Below are positions 36,201-49,100 of a DNA stretch of 64,000 nt, one piece after another. Origin of the DNA: Allacma fusca (lineage: Eukaryota > Arthropoda > Collembola > Symphypleona > Sminthuridae); the NCBI GenBank assembly GCA_947179485.1, contig OX359247.1, positions 62,159,131 through 62,223,130 of the forward strand, in the 5' to 3' direction. How positions within the stretch are numbered: the stretch's first letter is position 1; every line of letters starts with the position of its first letter. Under the pieces are notes generated by a model that was not told the origin of the DNA, searched no databases, and saw only the letters and a program-made list of their open reading frames with translations. The translations under genes and the position numbers were made by a program.

Positions 36201-39200
36201 TTATTTGTGCTCCATTTTTAGACTCCTATTGGATCAACGGGTGCAGTCACGCACGTAAATAGGGAGATACTTATGCTCCTGCAGGTACGTAGATACATGT
36301 ATCTACATATTAGTAACATGCATGAGTACGCAAACATACATAGATAGATATATGTGCAATAAAACAAGTGCATTCATTTGTACAGGGGTAAGTTGCAGTT
36401 GCAAGTCTCAATAAAATCCTAAACTTTGATCGACTCTCCCCCTCTTTCTCAAATAACTAGAGAAACATCAAAGGATGGAGAATTCCTGAAGTTCTTACTA
36501 AAGAAAGTTCCTTTGGAGAAAATTTTATAGCATTGCGGAAGATAATACTTGAAATATAAATAGGAAAGAGTAAAACATTTACTGCAGTGTTATTACTCCA
36601 CTTCTTTTTCCCGAGACTGTAGCGAGACAGCGTGAGGAAGTTAAATTTAAAAAAAAAACACCTCAAGTTACAAGTTCCGAGAATTTTGTTACTTGAGACT
36701 TTGATGTGTAATTAAAAATACATGTGTTTGGATGGATGGGTGGGTGTATTAAAGCTTTGTTTATCTAATGATGTGTAAATGAAAACTTTGTGCAGACGTC
36801 AACAAATAAATACACTACAGTATTCATTTTGTATCGTATGAAAATTGGGAGACTTGAAAATAATTTGCGAATGTGAAAGTAAACAAGTGGGCAAATATGC
36901 CTGAAAAATTCGTAGAGTTTATTTTTGTAAATACAGATAATTATTTAAATCAAAAGGAATAAAAACACTTTACAATTCTGCTATTGGTGTAGTTCAGATC
37001 TGTATTCAAATGAATTTTATTCATTTCGTATTTGGTTTGTATTTGAATTTAGAATACAACTTCAATTTTACCTTATATATTAGAATTCGGTTCCCTAATC
37101 AAATCAATACAAATAAAGTTGTATTTGAGTTAATTATTAAACCGAATACAGCCCTAACGTCATTTTCGAATTCAATTTGATTTTTATGCAAATCGATTAT
37201 TCGGTTTGTTTTCGGCTTGAATTAGTTACTGTAAAGTAAAAATATAATAATTCGAAAAACCAACTTCGAAACCGATTCGAATACGAATCGAACAATATTA
37301 TTTGTATTCGCATTTGACTTTTATTCGAATTTCAAAATACATTGGTTTGTTTCATATTCGGTTTGAAATTCAATCTATTGTGTAGTTGTGGTTCGATAAT
37401 TCAATCTTTTTATAGCAGTTATTCGCATTCCGTTTGATTCGTATTCGAATAATGTTCGTATTCGAATGCAGGTCTGGCTAGTTTGCTCAAAATTTGCTCC
37501 CGGTGACTGTGGAAGATTGATTTGAGATTATTCTATCTTATTATCTTGGAACTTTGTGTTCATATTAATTTGAACTATAGTCAGAATTTTGCATGCTATA
37601 AAAAGGCTATGGCCTTCTCGATCCTGAACGTAACGTTATTCTTATTGTAATGATCCAGCTTTGGTTAATCATACCCATTGCGTCATACACACTCATCATT
37701 AAGTACAAAGGAAGGATGCATAATTATTGTAGTATTATAACCAGTGAGGGCTTTAAAAAGGTTCATAAAATTAACGTCAGTACAAAAAACAGTCTCATAT
37801 GTAGATACATGGCTCTACAAAAAAAACATAAGTTTTAAGAAAATGCGACAGAGAGAAAGAAACCTTGTTTCTTATGTTCTGGGTATCTACAGCTGCCATG
37901 CTGGAGGTCTATTGGGAAATTCACGACACCATGAAATTAAACGACAAATTGTAGCATCTACACAGACAAAAGAATGGGAAGTGAATGAAGAGATTTACTG
38001 CTTAGGAGATGCTGTATTAGATAGATGAGTTGATGTATTGCAAAGAAAATTCTATTATAAATGAATAAATTCTGGATGCAAGAATTACAATGGAAATATG
38101 AAACACCCAACCGTTGGAGGTCGATTGTGAGGAGCAACAAATTCCCCCCACACACACACACAAACACACACAAGCCCTCGAATTTTTGATGAATTTCGTA
38201 AAATCTTTGGTCTACCTCCGACACTCATATAGAAGATTTGTTCTTTTTTCGATGATTAGAGGGTCATGTAAAATCATCCGCAGTCATTTAAATAAGGGAT
38301 AAATGTCAAAAGGGATTTGACATGAAATATTTGTCATTTCAAAACATATTGGAATATCATGCTGTGTCTGAGGGGAAACATTATTGTGATGTCAGCTGTA
38401 AATAAATGATTTACTTGATCTCTGCTCCATTTATGTAGTTTCAAGATGACCACAAATATTGACGTACATTCTAGATTCTCCGAATTTCCAATGTACTGTC
38501 TCAACGCCAGAAGCATTCTTAGAATTAACAAAATTTTCACTCTAACAGAATGATTGTAGGGATTTACTGGTATATGCTCTTGTAAGGGAAGAGAAAATTG
38601 AAGGGCATTGACAACAATGTAGTAAATTGGTCTTATCGAACCAACACGCTCTGCCAAGGTTGACTCAAACAAGGGTGCGCTGTGGTTGACATTATTGTTA
38701 ACTTTTGCTCTCTTGAATGACAAATGAGTAGTTCCTGTGTAGAATATAAATAGATAATTATTTGTGGACTCCATTTCCCATGTCTTTCCCTGTAATTTTC
38801 ACCTATTTTCGTTTAATCGTATTTCTTCTCCCATGACGGCTTACCCTTATTAGAGAGGGAAGGTCTTGCACAACGGATTGCCCTGAAAATGCATCCCTTT
38901 ACCTTCATGTAATTAATTATATCGACCTACTACTTGTCACATCTCACCAGAAGAATGCACTCATGTAGATAGTATATGCGCAATAATTATAGATGTGGGC
39001 ATACATATGTACGTATGTACGTTGCCATGTTTAGCAAGTGAGCCTGTCCAGCTTGTGAGTTCAATTGTGTATGGAGACATGGGGCTTGCGGAAATATTTG
39101 AGCCCATATATTTTTTTTATCAATATCTGACAATCCCTTTTCCCAATCCTCACATTTTATGCACTTTAGTCCATGTTATTGAATTCCCACAGTGCAGGCC

Positions 39201-42200
39201 GTAACTTTATGGAAGTTGCTAACGGAATCATACTTTTGACAGAGAGATAAACAAACTTTGTCGAGAAACTAAAGCCATGAGGGATAGAGGCGCTCCGTAA
39301 TATAAACTATGGGAAATCGATGTGCTGTTTCATTGGAAACATTATGACTCCATGGATATACTCTATCTATATCATACTTCATGACGTGCAACTAGTATAA
39401 CTACTGCTATATAGGAGAGTGAATTGTATTTATGTAAAAACATTGGGGTCTGTATATAGATACATGAGGATGATGGAGGGAGTAGAGAGAGAGGGGGGGG
39501 GCTTGCAGGGAGCAACATAAATGTCACGGGACTAGGACAATCTTTTATGGGGGCATTGGTGAAAGCTATGGGGAAAGGGAGAGGAAGAGACGTCAAGGGC
39601 CGGAATAGTAATAATAATTTGACGTCCCGTCAGAACTCTTTTCCACAAAATGTCCCCAGAAATCTTCCTTGTTCCAGTTTTGAAGGAGGAGAGGAAAGAC
39701 TTTTCTTCATATTTACCCATAGCATATCATCATAACTTGAGGTAAGATCCCTATACTAGACTTGTCCCAACCAACTTTCTCCAGAGTGTCTTGCATAACT
39801 TCCTAACGTTCGTAACTAATGAAAAAAGACGTCACCTGTTACTCCTTCCCCTATCATTCTCCTCAGGGAGGAAATGACAGGCGAGGAAGATTCCTCTCAA
39901 TTATAAAACTTGTCCTGTTTGGGGAAAACTTATTGATCAAGAAAGAAAATTGGATGACCCAAATAATTGGAATTAAAAATCAAAAAATTAATATAGAAAC
40001 AAAAAATAAAATAAATAATTAAATTACATCATCCAACACAGGACAAAAAGAACCTCAAAAAATCAAAACAAGAGTCAAAAACTGACTGTCCTCTGACATG
40101 TAATTATTACATATAAAAAAAATCAGAAAAACAAGCCAAAAACACTTCTGACACAAAAATAACAAGAAGGTAAAATAGTAATCCCAAAAGCAAACAATCA
40201 AAAAGTCTTCCCGAGCCTTTCCCCTCTGTACCCATAAAAACAAAAACAGGAAAAGAAGAACACAACAATAAAAGTCCTTAAAACCTATTAAAAGCCCAAG
40301 CTGTAAAAAACACTTTGAAAGACGCTTAATACCTCAGGAAAATAAAAGATTTCACATCCTTCAAAACCAAAAGTTATAATAATAATTACACAATACGGCA
40401 TCAAGTTCCCAAGGAAAGGAAAACATGAGATTGGAAGCCTGGAACAGGAACAAGTTTCCTCATTTGAAAACAAGAAAGATAATTCTAAAGCACAATAAAT
40501 AATAAACAGTTTGTTCTCTGACAACGTAAGAGAGCCCGTTATAGCAGAATTTCCTGAATGGTACACAAATAAATGAGTATTCGTATTTATTTGTATTTGT
40601 GATTTCCTGTAATAAGATTTTCTTCTAGGAAAAAACATCCTATCTTTAAAAGAGACATCTTGATGTGGGTAATCTTGAAGATGATGAATAATTGTAGCTA
40701 GAAAGGCACACACCTGATTGTTTACAGTTGAAGGAAAAAAAATGGATACAACGGGAATAGGGGAAATGAATGTACTAAAATAATTTTGAAGGGGGGAAAT
40801 ATGAGAGTAAAAGCATGTGGTAATAAATGATTTAATTACCAGAAAACAAACCACTTATGAGATTGAAAGGGATGCAGAAAATGACGACGAGGAGATCAGC
40901 AATGGCGAGGTTAACTATGAAGAAGTTGGTGGTGGTCCGCATCCTTGGGAGCCGGAGAATGACGGCAACCACAAACGTATTGCCGATGCTGCCGATGACA
41001 AAGACAATGGCATAAGCACAACAAAGTATCACTGCAACGGGCGTGGAGACATTCCAGCCATCGAGAGTCTTGGGAGAGATCCCCGTGTCATTCCCAGACA
41101 CTTGCCAGTCACAGAGGTTGTCCGGGGAAGAAGAGCTATTCATCAGATGTGTCTCGAGCACCGTCCCATCCGACACTCTCCCTCCCTCATCACTCAGGGA
41201 AATGGGACTTCGGCCCAACCACCAACTCTCGTTCACACTCGTTGTGTTCAGGAGAAGGTGTCTCACTCCCTCGGAGAAATTGGAGCTGTGCCGGCACTTG
41301 GACATTGTCTGTAAATTTGTGATAACATTAAATCCCTCATCATCTCATTCCCAGCAGCCTGATTACTACTACTTGTCTCGTGTCTTAATTCTAAAAGCTC
41401 CTAATTAATTGATGCTCACTATTCGTCCTGGCAAGTTAATGCTCATCACTTCCTCCAAGCTTTCCCTCCGTATCAATTCTTCCCAAGTATCAAAATCCAA
41501 AATTAACCATCCGACAGACCTTCATCATACAAAGGACCTGTACTCCGGGTTTTACTCTTAAATCCATATCTAAATTAATTTTGTGCTGACAATGAGGAAG
41601 GCGCCTGGAGCCATTTCCCTTTGACAACTTATGACACATTCATACAAAAGAGAAAATACAGTAGCTTCTGTCATGTTTTAGAAAATATCAGAAAGTCAGC
41701 AAAATTCACTGGGTATCATCCCTGTCAACATTACTTATTTCAGTCTCTTCAGTCAGCGTTCATAATTTCATAAAATAATTTAATGATTCTATCTTTGTAT
41801 TTAGTTCCTATGTTTAATTATGTCAATCGTAATTCTGTAAATTATTTGTAATTCGGACTTTCTTTTCGTTGAATGTACAAAGTGCCGCATATTCTTCAAG
41901 TTCTTTTAATAAAATGAATTTTATCATCTAGATCTTCATCAATTTTGTTGAAATTTAGCACATAAGATCCTGAATTTTGAACTTGAGTTGGAGAGATTTT
42001 AAAACACAAAAAAGCTAATTAAGTAAAATTCAGTACTGGAATGTTGTTGCGGGGTTAATCCATTGAAGTTCTGGCTTTACTAGAAAATGAAAGAAATGTT
42101 TTAAACCTTCAAATTTTTAATGAGAAAAAAAAACAGTTTCTGCTCATCTGAGTTTTGAGCGAGAAAATAGGCAATATATGCACATATTCTTACAGGACAG

Positions 42201-42630
42201 AATGTGTTGTGTTTCAATGATCTGTAAATGGAGTCATTCTGGGTTTAGTACCATTTCCTCCACGCTCAGGGCTGAGCCTTGAATATGTAATTGTACATGA
42301 CTTAAAAATGAGCCTATCCAGACTTGAACAATCGATTTAAATCCCCATTACCTTAAAGAAACACGTTTTTATGAATGGCATGAAAATTTAAAGTTTTTTT
42401 TTTAGTGGCAGTAATTCCTTGAGGCTGAGAAGGCTGGAATGAATACTGAAGATAGGAAATAAGTGAGTAAGTGTAGAGGATCTATTTAGTTCCTGTAGCT
42501 CTTGGATCACGTCTCTATTTAATGCTCTTACGTCCGTGGGTGGATTAACGAGGGAAATGTTGAGCTCTTGTAAATCCCAGGGTTTCCAACTGATTTTACC
42601 GAACATAGTTCCCCTGGAAATGTTTTCCAT
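18181..42630 (-). CDS. SIFaR: SIFamide-receptor-like class A GPCR gene
   Basis: Seven-helix neuropeptide receptor of the plasma membrane. Minus-strand exons: 42630-42532 (N-terminus), 2a 41308-40840 or 2b 31950-31734 (TM1-TM2), 24949-24696 (TM3-TM4), 22960-22773 (ECL2, TM5), 20272-20038 (TM6-TM7), 18276-18181 (tail). All junctions are GT-AG and in phase; with 2a the product is 446 residues. Marks: GNTFVV in TM1, NLAIADLL in TM2, WILGEWICK before TM3, ERY in place of DRY, a Cys in ECL2 (VCSEQW), [10 protein letters not shown] in TM6 and [12 protein letters not shown] in TM7. The runs [27 protein letters not shown] and [15 protein letters not shown] are what I know from insect SIFamide receptors, sisters of vertebrate NPFF/GnIH receptors. 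The ligand is inferred from these matches. The introns are very large (1-9 kb). Exon 1 and the last exon are the least certain. Confidence 0.85.
19999..20272 (-). CDS. GPCR exon 5 (TM6-TM7), with alternative short end
   Basis: Acceptor TTTTCCAG, then [12 protein letters not shown]6 with SWLPLYVIF and TM7 with [17 protein letters not shown] strong donor (AAA|GTACGT) at 20038/20037 would splice to 18276. If it is not used, the frame runs 12 more codons to a stop at 19999-20001, giving a shorter tail. Confidence 0.9.
20273..22772. other. GPCR intron between exons 4 and 5
   Basis: 2.5 kb, AT-rich. Short minus-strand ORFs (for example 21611-21847) show no family features and are taken as chance. 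Confidence 0.5.
22773..22960 (-). CDS. GPCR exon 4 (ECL2, TM5, ICL3)
   Basis: Acceptor CTTATAG, donor GTATCA. Starts VCSEQWDN, with the Cys that should bridge to TM3, continues through TM5 ([20 protein letters not shown]) and ends in the third loop at ...LLVQR, in phase 2. Confidence 0.9.
22961..24695. other. GPCR intron between exons 3 and 4
   Basis: 1.7 kb. ORFs of about 90 codons overlap on both strands at 24064-24369, with no supporting features. Confidence 0.5.
24696..24949 (-). CDS. GPCR exon 3 (TM3-TM4)
   Basis: Acceptor CTTCCAG, donor GTTAGT, phase 1 in and 0 out. Encodes [20 protein letters not shown], the ERY motif at the end of TM3 and TM4 ([20 protein letters not shown]). It is the common acceptor for exons 2a and 2b. 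Confidence 0.9.
24950..31733. other. GPCR intron between exons 2b and 3
   Basis: 6.8 kb without recognised genes. It holds a GGGACA triplet repeat near 25423-25445, copies of a dispersed repeat near 26440-26540 and 27580-27695, a TC microsatellite at 27878-27903 and scattered TATGTATGTA-type words. Confidence 0.5.
27878..27903. repeat. (TC)n microsatellite
   Basis: About 13 uninterrupted CT units. Confidence 0.9.
31734..31950 (-). CDS. GPCR exon 2b (alternative TM1-TM2)
   Basis: A second TM1-TM2 block: [20 protein letters not shown], then [19 protein letters not shown]. Its donor GTAAGT after 31734 is strong and leaves the same phase as 2a, so joining to 24949 gives ...NLINPWILGEW. The upstream side has a T-run and GATGGAG as a possible acceptor in phase 0. 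Alternatively a start codon at 31959 or 31956 opens the frame. The extracellular part is only about a dozen residues with no glycosylation sequon, and the first intracellular loop is two residues shorter than in 2a. The open frame and the conserved GN and LxxAD motifs argue against a dead exon. Confidence 0.8.
32090..32770. repeat. AT-rich cryptic tandem repeats
   Basis: Loose reiterations of TAGTAATTATT-like and TTTTGGAATAGT-like words fill about 0.7 kb just upstream of exon 2b on the minus strand. No exact unit can be set by eye. Confidence 0.5.
36995..37476. mobile_element. Small non-coding element with terminal inverted repeats
   Basis: The left end CAGATCTGTATTCAAAT pairs with the complement of the right end (CAGACCTGCATTCGAAT), with four differences in 17. 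The 480-bp interior is almost entirely degenerate TATTCG/CGAATA words in both orientations. TAG or TAGTT occurs close to both ends and may be the target duplication, with slightly ragged ends. It resembles a MITE-like family. It has no coding capacity. Confidence 0.65.
40840..41308 (-). CDS. GPCR exon 2a (long N-terminus, TM1-TM2)
   Basis: Acceptor TTTACAG at 41309-41315, in phase 0; donor GTAATT after 40840, leaving one base (phase 1). About 90 extracellular residues with six N-X-S/T sequons, then TM1 ([20 protein letters not shown]) and TM2 ([19 protein letters not shown]). Joining to 24949 gives ...FSAWILGEW. A plus-strand ORF over the same bases is its antisense shadow. Confidence 0.88.
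41309..42531. other. GPCR intron between exons 1 and 2a
   Basis: 1.2 kb AT-rich sequence; nothing else recognised. Confidence 0.4.
42532..42630 (-). CDS. GPCR exon 1 (candidate N-terminus)
   Basis: ATG at 42630, 33 codons with two N-glycosylation sequons (NIS twice), ending before a GTAAGA donor in phase 0. That phase fits the acceptors of both 2a and 2b. No signal peptide is visible, which is normal for many class A receptors. If exon 1 is wrong, ATGs lie three bases into 2a (41305) and just upstream of the 2b acceptor (31959). Confidence 0.5.
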
Positions 42631-43087
42631 TAGGTGTTTACGTCATTGTATAACCAACTACTATATCCTAGTGAAGTGACATATAGTTAGTCCTAGAGGG
42701 TACATGCGCCTCAGGATATATTTTTTGTAAGGGGACAATCAGTACTTCTCTTCCCATATGAAATAAAAAATGAAAGGAGTTTTTTCCACCGAAGGTCTCA
42801 GTCTCGGACTATTGTGAAAAGGAGGAAGGAGGGGGGTGAGTTCCAAGGCGGAGGAAATATCTAATCGGAGTAAAGTGTTATCTTTTATTTTTGCACGGAA
42901 TGTAATGGCCAGAGTAGATTTTTATTGGGTGGCAGCTTCCTTTAACTGTAATTTCCGTCCTTTTTTCTCTGTCACTGACAGAGCCCCGTTTTTCTTAGGA
43001 GTTTTCCAACACCGTCCAATCTCCCTATAAGAGCATCCCCCAAAAAGAGTAAAACCCGCTCCTTATACCTCTCCATCTTCTTGTGCC

Positions 43088-43113
43088 GAGAGAGAGAGAG
43101 AGAGAGAGAGAGA
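43088..43113. repeat. (AG)n microsatellite
   Basis: About 13 uninterrupted AG units. Confidence 0.9.
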
Positions 43114-46100
43114 ATAACATTTTTTATAGGGAAGGGGAATGTGCCCGAATATTTTTACCTCCTTGAGAATCTGTCTTATTAAGGGATCCCGCATAGTAGA
43201 GAAACTGTCTCGGGTGAACTAACAGCCCTGTACAATAAAAAAACGAGTAAATACTTCCCACATGTGTTTTTCATACTCCGAAAATCATTGGAAATTTTGA
43301 ACTAGAAATTCAAAAACTGTTTTTACTAAACACGCTTTAAAATTCAAAATAGTACAATTTTACAAATACACTTGAAATCCCAAATCCTGCAATAATTTTA
43401 GAAAAACTTTGAAATCCCAAATTGACCAATTTAACGAAAACCATTACAATCCACCAAATCTTGAGAAACAATAAATTTGACAAGAACGGTTGGAATTTAA
43501 AAATCTCCAAGAATTTTTATGAGCCGTACACAAATTGGGCGAGTCATATTATCCTGTCAGTTTGTCATGTAAAATGTGATTGCTAAAGCGAATCTCCAAC
43601 GACCCGTGATATTCAAATCGATGCCCTTCCCCAATTGAATTTATAAAAAAATTTGAGGGGCATATATAAACTTGTAAAAGCGTATATCTCCCTCCCAGAA
43701 ACCGCAACGTGGCAAGTTTTGAGGCAGAGAATGATAAACCCCCCGGCCGGAAAGACATTTATACTTTTGACTCAACCACAATCGGATCTCAAGTCTCCCA
43801 ACTTTTCCCACTAAGTTCCAAAAGAAAGGAAAGCCTAAAAATAAAGTTGGTGCCGGGGCCTTACCCTACCTATGTATGTATATACCTATTCATAATTGCG
43901 TAGATATGTGCAGATGCTCTCTGGCATACACAAGTTGTAAACTACAATGCCTACTGCTATGAGGTATCTGCACTTCTACACATTCCGGTTATATGAACCT
44001 ACAGTATTCTACGAGTACCCCAAGTTTGGGCTCGTCCTTTTAACCACCAGGTTTGTATTACAGGGGGAAATTGAAAACAGGACCGACACCAAATTCCAGG
44101 ATCTCCCTGCAATATACACTTTGAGCACATACCAAAATCTGGGGATTCTGAGGATCCGGGAGAAAATGTGGGGAAAAAAATAAATTCCTGGTCCGGCTTA
44201 TTACAAATACAATCTTTACGCCGGTCTCCTTTTCAACTCAAATGTGCGTTGGGGCTCTTATGTAGACACACGTCCGTATAAATGCGGAGGGCGTAAGTGC
44301 AGTCGAGCAATATTTTCTCGTACATATGTACATACATATGTAGATACTTCCTTATACAGTGGATTTTTTTAAGAGTACCCCTAAACGGAGGGAAATTTTG
44401 ACTCTTACAATGTCCAGCTCATGTAAGGACTAAAAATAGAAGCGTGTAGTTGTCGGAAATGTCCCGACAATTTTTGCTCTAAAGAGAAAATGATTCTACA
44501 AGGGAGCATCTCATATTGAGCGTAAACTGTACATATGTATGTGGATCTTCATACACACATGTATTCTCTCCTGCAGTTGTTTCTATCTTGCCGCACTTGA
44601 GAGCTGTCCTTTTGCAATGCTGGGATGTCTTCCCTGAGAATCCCCATTTGCATCCTCCCTTATAGCCCCACTGCACATTCTATCATATATTCACAATCCC
44701 TATATAATCTTTACGTGTAACTAAAACCACAGAGGGGATTAAAATTTCACAGAATGCTTACAGAATACTAAAACAGGCTGAAATCGTTTTGAAAGAGCTA
44801 GAATGATATTAATTCCATATATTTTAAGCCTATGTTTATAGTGTTCCAGACAATCTTGAACATTTTGCATTCTCGCCTTTGAGAAGCACAAATACAGATA
44901 GTAATTACATCTGCCCGTACAAATAAATACTGTACATACGCTCGGTACTTTATCATAAGTTAGCTTCCGTACATTACTATAAGTAATTATATGGTTATGG
45001 ACACTGCTACACAGGAACTACACGCACTGACAGAATGCACAAATCATTAATAACGTACTGCCGGTTTAGAAGCGTCTGTGAATACAGAGCTCTTAAACAA
45101 GCTAATTGAACGTTATTATAAACAAAATTTCCATGAACCCAAATTTTGTAAGTTCACATGTACATACTTAGATATTTCTCGACAACTTTTTAAATATTTG
45201 TTTTTAAAATGTATTTTCCATTCAAACTCTTTGAAACAAAATTCCTAGAAAATTCCCATAGTGCTGTGAACAGAAAAATATGACAATGTGAGTCACTAGA
45301 ATAAATATTTTGGCTGTGACTTCTTAACAGATCTACGGGACGATTTAGATGTTAACAACCTCACATTTATGTCCAGTTGTGCGTCGGAGCTGGCTGCATA
45401 TACTGATCCTAACAATAAATGTTATACTTAGTATATAAGGAAATAAGGGGAATGTGTACATATGTACCTACCCGTTAGGTATGTTGGTACATACGTATGT
45501 ATATCCACATAGATAGATATAATTATGTACATACGTTCCTTATTATGAAGATACATATATGCCAGGGACAGCTACAAGAAGCATTCAAGCAAACGTGCAA
45601 CATAAATCTTATGAAGCCGACGGGGGCTAAGAGATAAAAAAAATTCGCTTGTACTTCCCGTTCCCTCAATCCCCTCACACATTTGGAAAGTCTCGCGTGT
45701 AAAAGTGTGTGGAGGAAATATTTTGGTGGGAATGTCTATATGGAAAGTAGGGGGAAAAGAAAGTATGGTTTTTGCGGGGAATGGTGTGGCTGACCTTTAT
45801 CTTAAGATTTTATGTCCTGCAGGGATAACGACTATGTGGGATATGTATGTATGTATACACAATGCACCATGGTCTTAGGATTGTGCATATACATATGTAT
45901 CTACGTACATACAGGAACATACGTATCCCCGTTTTATAATACAGTCCGCGTCCAACAGCTCCTAACTTGAGCACCCCGACTTGAACAACCTACTAACGGC
46001 TTTATTACCATAGGTCTGGATTTTGTCAAGCATTGCAAATGACAATATGCCGCCGACTTTCTCCCTCCCTCCTCTCCCTGTCTCCTGTCATTACGAGACA

Positions 46101-49100
46101 ATTTAACCACAATTTCCAAGTAATTACTACCTCATTTTCCCATGCACTAGAAGGCATTAGTCTCTTGATTTACAGGCGGTCCCAAAGGGCGGGAGATATG
46201 GTTCCCTTTACTCTCGAACCAAATTCCCCAGCATATGTTCCCACAATTACTTTCTCCGATTTTCAGTAAGTAATGCAGAAATTCCGACGCCAGTCTCCCT
46301 AACCAAGGAAATCCCTCTATTCCCCCATTACTTTCAAAAGCTCATGCACAAGAATATATAATTAAATAATTAACACTCCCCCTTCCCCTGTTCCTTGTAG
46401 GAAATTTTCCTCCGAATATTATAAAATTCGCTTCATTAATTCAAGTCAATATTTGTGAATCAGTTGGAAATAATACGGAACAAGGGGATTTAGGTGGAAG
46501 TAGTGACTAGTATCCCAACTTTCGAACTATGAGTCTTCCTCACGTAGCAAAAAAAAAAAACATCAGAACAGTTTCCAAAAATGGGACTGGAACAGGGCAT
46601 ATGATTAATTGTTTTAAATTTAACGGTAAGAAAAAATTCTGAATTATTGTCAATAATTATTTCCCCTACAAATTGAAACTTTTTCCGTTTGAATAAAATG
46701 CTAATGATTTCTTTCAAATGTAAATTATGTAAATGAGACAAGGTGGAAGGAGTGAACGTAGCCTTTTACTAGTTTAGGGGGTAAATGACATTGTGGTCCT
46801 CTGTACTTAAAATTTATTCAAGCCCTGTTTTAATGTAATTGTCTGGCCTGCCACTCATCCCCACTGCTCTTGCAGGCATGGAAATATAGGGACACATACT
46901 CCTTGCATAAAAGGGGAAATGTGACTGGGGTAAACTTTCATTTTGAGAATCCACTCTCGTAATAATTTCAGACTAATAGGTCTGTGACTACAGTGGAGAA
47001 GTCAGTCTGCGTCAGATGCCTTCCTTCTCACCATCCATATGTTTGTTTGGAGTAATGAATTGAATTTGTGCTGGGGGTTAACAGGCTAATAACTATTTAC
47101 AGGCCAAATGTAAAACGTTCGGACTGTCTCACATGCTTTGGCTCTTGTTGTAGTATCTAATAAATTACAGGTGGTGTAGTTCCTGAGAAGCGGGATTTCT
47201 TATCTGAACCTCGCGGCGTGTTTTATTGACACTTGAGTTTTCATACTAATAATTTTATACTCGAGGTCAAGGGAAATCTCCGTTGGTGTTTCCAGTCTTG
47301 GCAAGGAATTTACAGTAACAGTCGAAATTGGTCTTACAAAATTTGTAGTTACCAAAAAGTAGTCCAACATAAATCCCGGAATAATCTTGAGATTCTTGAA
47401 TCATTAATATTATAATTTTTGAGGGAAGTTTCTTTAAATTTCCAAAGATACAGTAGAACTATCTACAGCTTCTTCTAGATGTTTCATTTTGCCCCTAACC
47501 CTTCTTTATTTACCTATGTATTCGGCAGAGAAAAGTCCTATTCACCATTGAGTAGAAATGTAGCCTTGGGGCTCGTAGAAACACACATCTGTTTCTTCCG
47601 CTTCCTCTCAACAATATTACAAACTAATGATTTACTTCCTCATGCTCCACAAACGTTTACTCAATGGACTAATTGGAGATAGCGTCTGGCTTGAAGGAGA
47701 AACCAGAGAATGAAACAGGGAAATAATAATATTTGAGTGGGTGGTATAGCAATTTGTAATGTCACTGGACTCATCAAGTATAGTTCAGATTCCGTAATTA
47801 TTTCAAACCTGCTCTCTTCCCATGAAGTGTTACACTGAACATGAACATTTGAACGTACATTATTTATGTGCCAGTGGGCAAATTTATAATGTAAGAGAAT
47901 TTGCCGAATTTCCGGAAAACCCCATATGGGGTGGGTCTGATACTCCCAGCGTCTCCCGCCTTACATTATGCACCAATGGGCCCCACATATGTAAATATTT
48001 TATCCCCTTTTGACATCAAGGGAAAAATTGAAAGCTAATATTTATTTCCACTATTTTGTATTAATTTTTCCCCTAGATTTCAAAAATATTGAATATCTCA
48101 TTTAACTGGGTCAACAATAATAATAATTGTTATTATTACAGTTTCAGTTCTTCAAAAGTCCTGGAAAAGGTTTTCACGGGGTTCTTTATGATGAAATGTT
48201 TTTAGTACCCTATTGTTTGTAATTACCAATGAACCACATATCTATAATAATTATTTACATAATTACAAAATATGTAAATGTTAGATTGAAATACTTGGAT
48301 CATTGTAAGGGCCTGGCCAAAACGACACAATAAATTATTATTATATATTATAATAATTATTACAAAATGAACAAAATTTTGATCTAGTTGTAAAACTCAT
48401 GGCCAAATGCCCTGATTGTGAGTCACACATATTTTGAATCAGTCCATATCTTCAATGAAATATAGGAAAGGAGTAATTTCCCACGTGAATTCCCACGTTC
48501 TCAACAAATTCACACAATTGGCTCATAGCTCATTTACAAGACAGACGCACTTCAATAACTACTCTGTGTGCACACGTGAGATGCATATCCATTATTTATG
48601 GAGTTTGAAGAGGGAACTAATAATTTGGATGGGAATATCGAAAAGATAATTATTTATGTGTCCAGAGTAGTCCGAGTGAGTCATATTCCCTTAAAAGGGT
48701 GATTTCTTTATATGAGAGAATTAATTAGGGCTCAATTCTATTAAGACAAGACAATATTGTTGACTCCCTTTATTATGTATGGAACTCCCTATTGGAGGTT
48801 CAAATGACAAGGGAAATTCAGCTAGATTTCAAGAGGTAGATATCCGGACAGAGACTGCACTGTAAGGAATTTCCAGTGATTACCAAGGCCTGTCCGGGAA
48901 ACCTGTCTCATCATTTTGAAAATTAAATTCTGGTGGTTGAAAATAATTATACGAGCGTAATAATTACAAACACACTACTGTATTCTCACCAATACAAATG
49001 TAGGGATTAAGAGTTTTAATTACAACTCCACTTGGGCTGAGGATCCACAGAGAAAGCAATTTTCGAAATTGACTTCGGGAGAAAAAGTGCCGGGGGAAAA

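Larger units (their letters stand above)
31951..40839. other. GPCR intron between exons 2a and 2b
   Basis: 8.9 kb. It holds AT-rich cryptic repeats at 32090-32770, A-rich and TATC runs near 33060-33200, a dispersed repeat copy near 33655-33773, a (TA)n run near 33820-33838 and a TIR-bounded element at 36995-37476. ORFs such as 34461-34850, 38334-38774 and 40288-40854 (all minus) have no domain or splice support. Confidence 0.5.

Noticed and set aside
38334..38774. 146-codon minus-strand ORF
   Set aside because: No motif, no paired exons and no coding signature; lies within the 2a-2b intron.
40288..40854. 188-codon minus-strand ORF next to exon 2a
   Set aside because: T-rich hydrophobic frame in the intron just after the exon 2a donor, with no recognised domain; likely chance.
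40817..41314. 165-codon plus-strand ORF
   Set aside because: Antisense shadow of receptor exon 2a; it has no features of its own.
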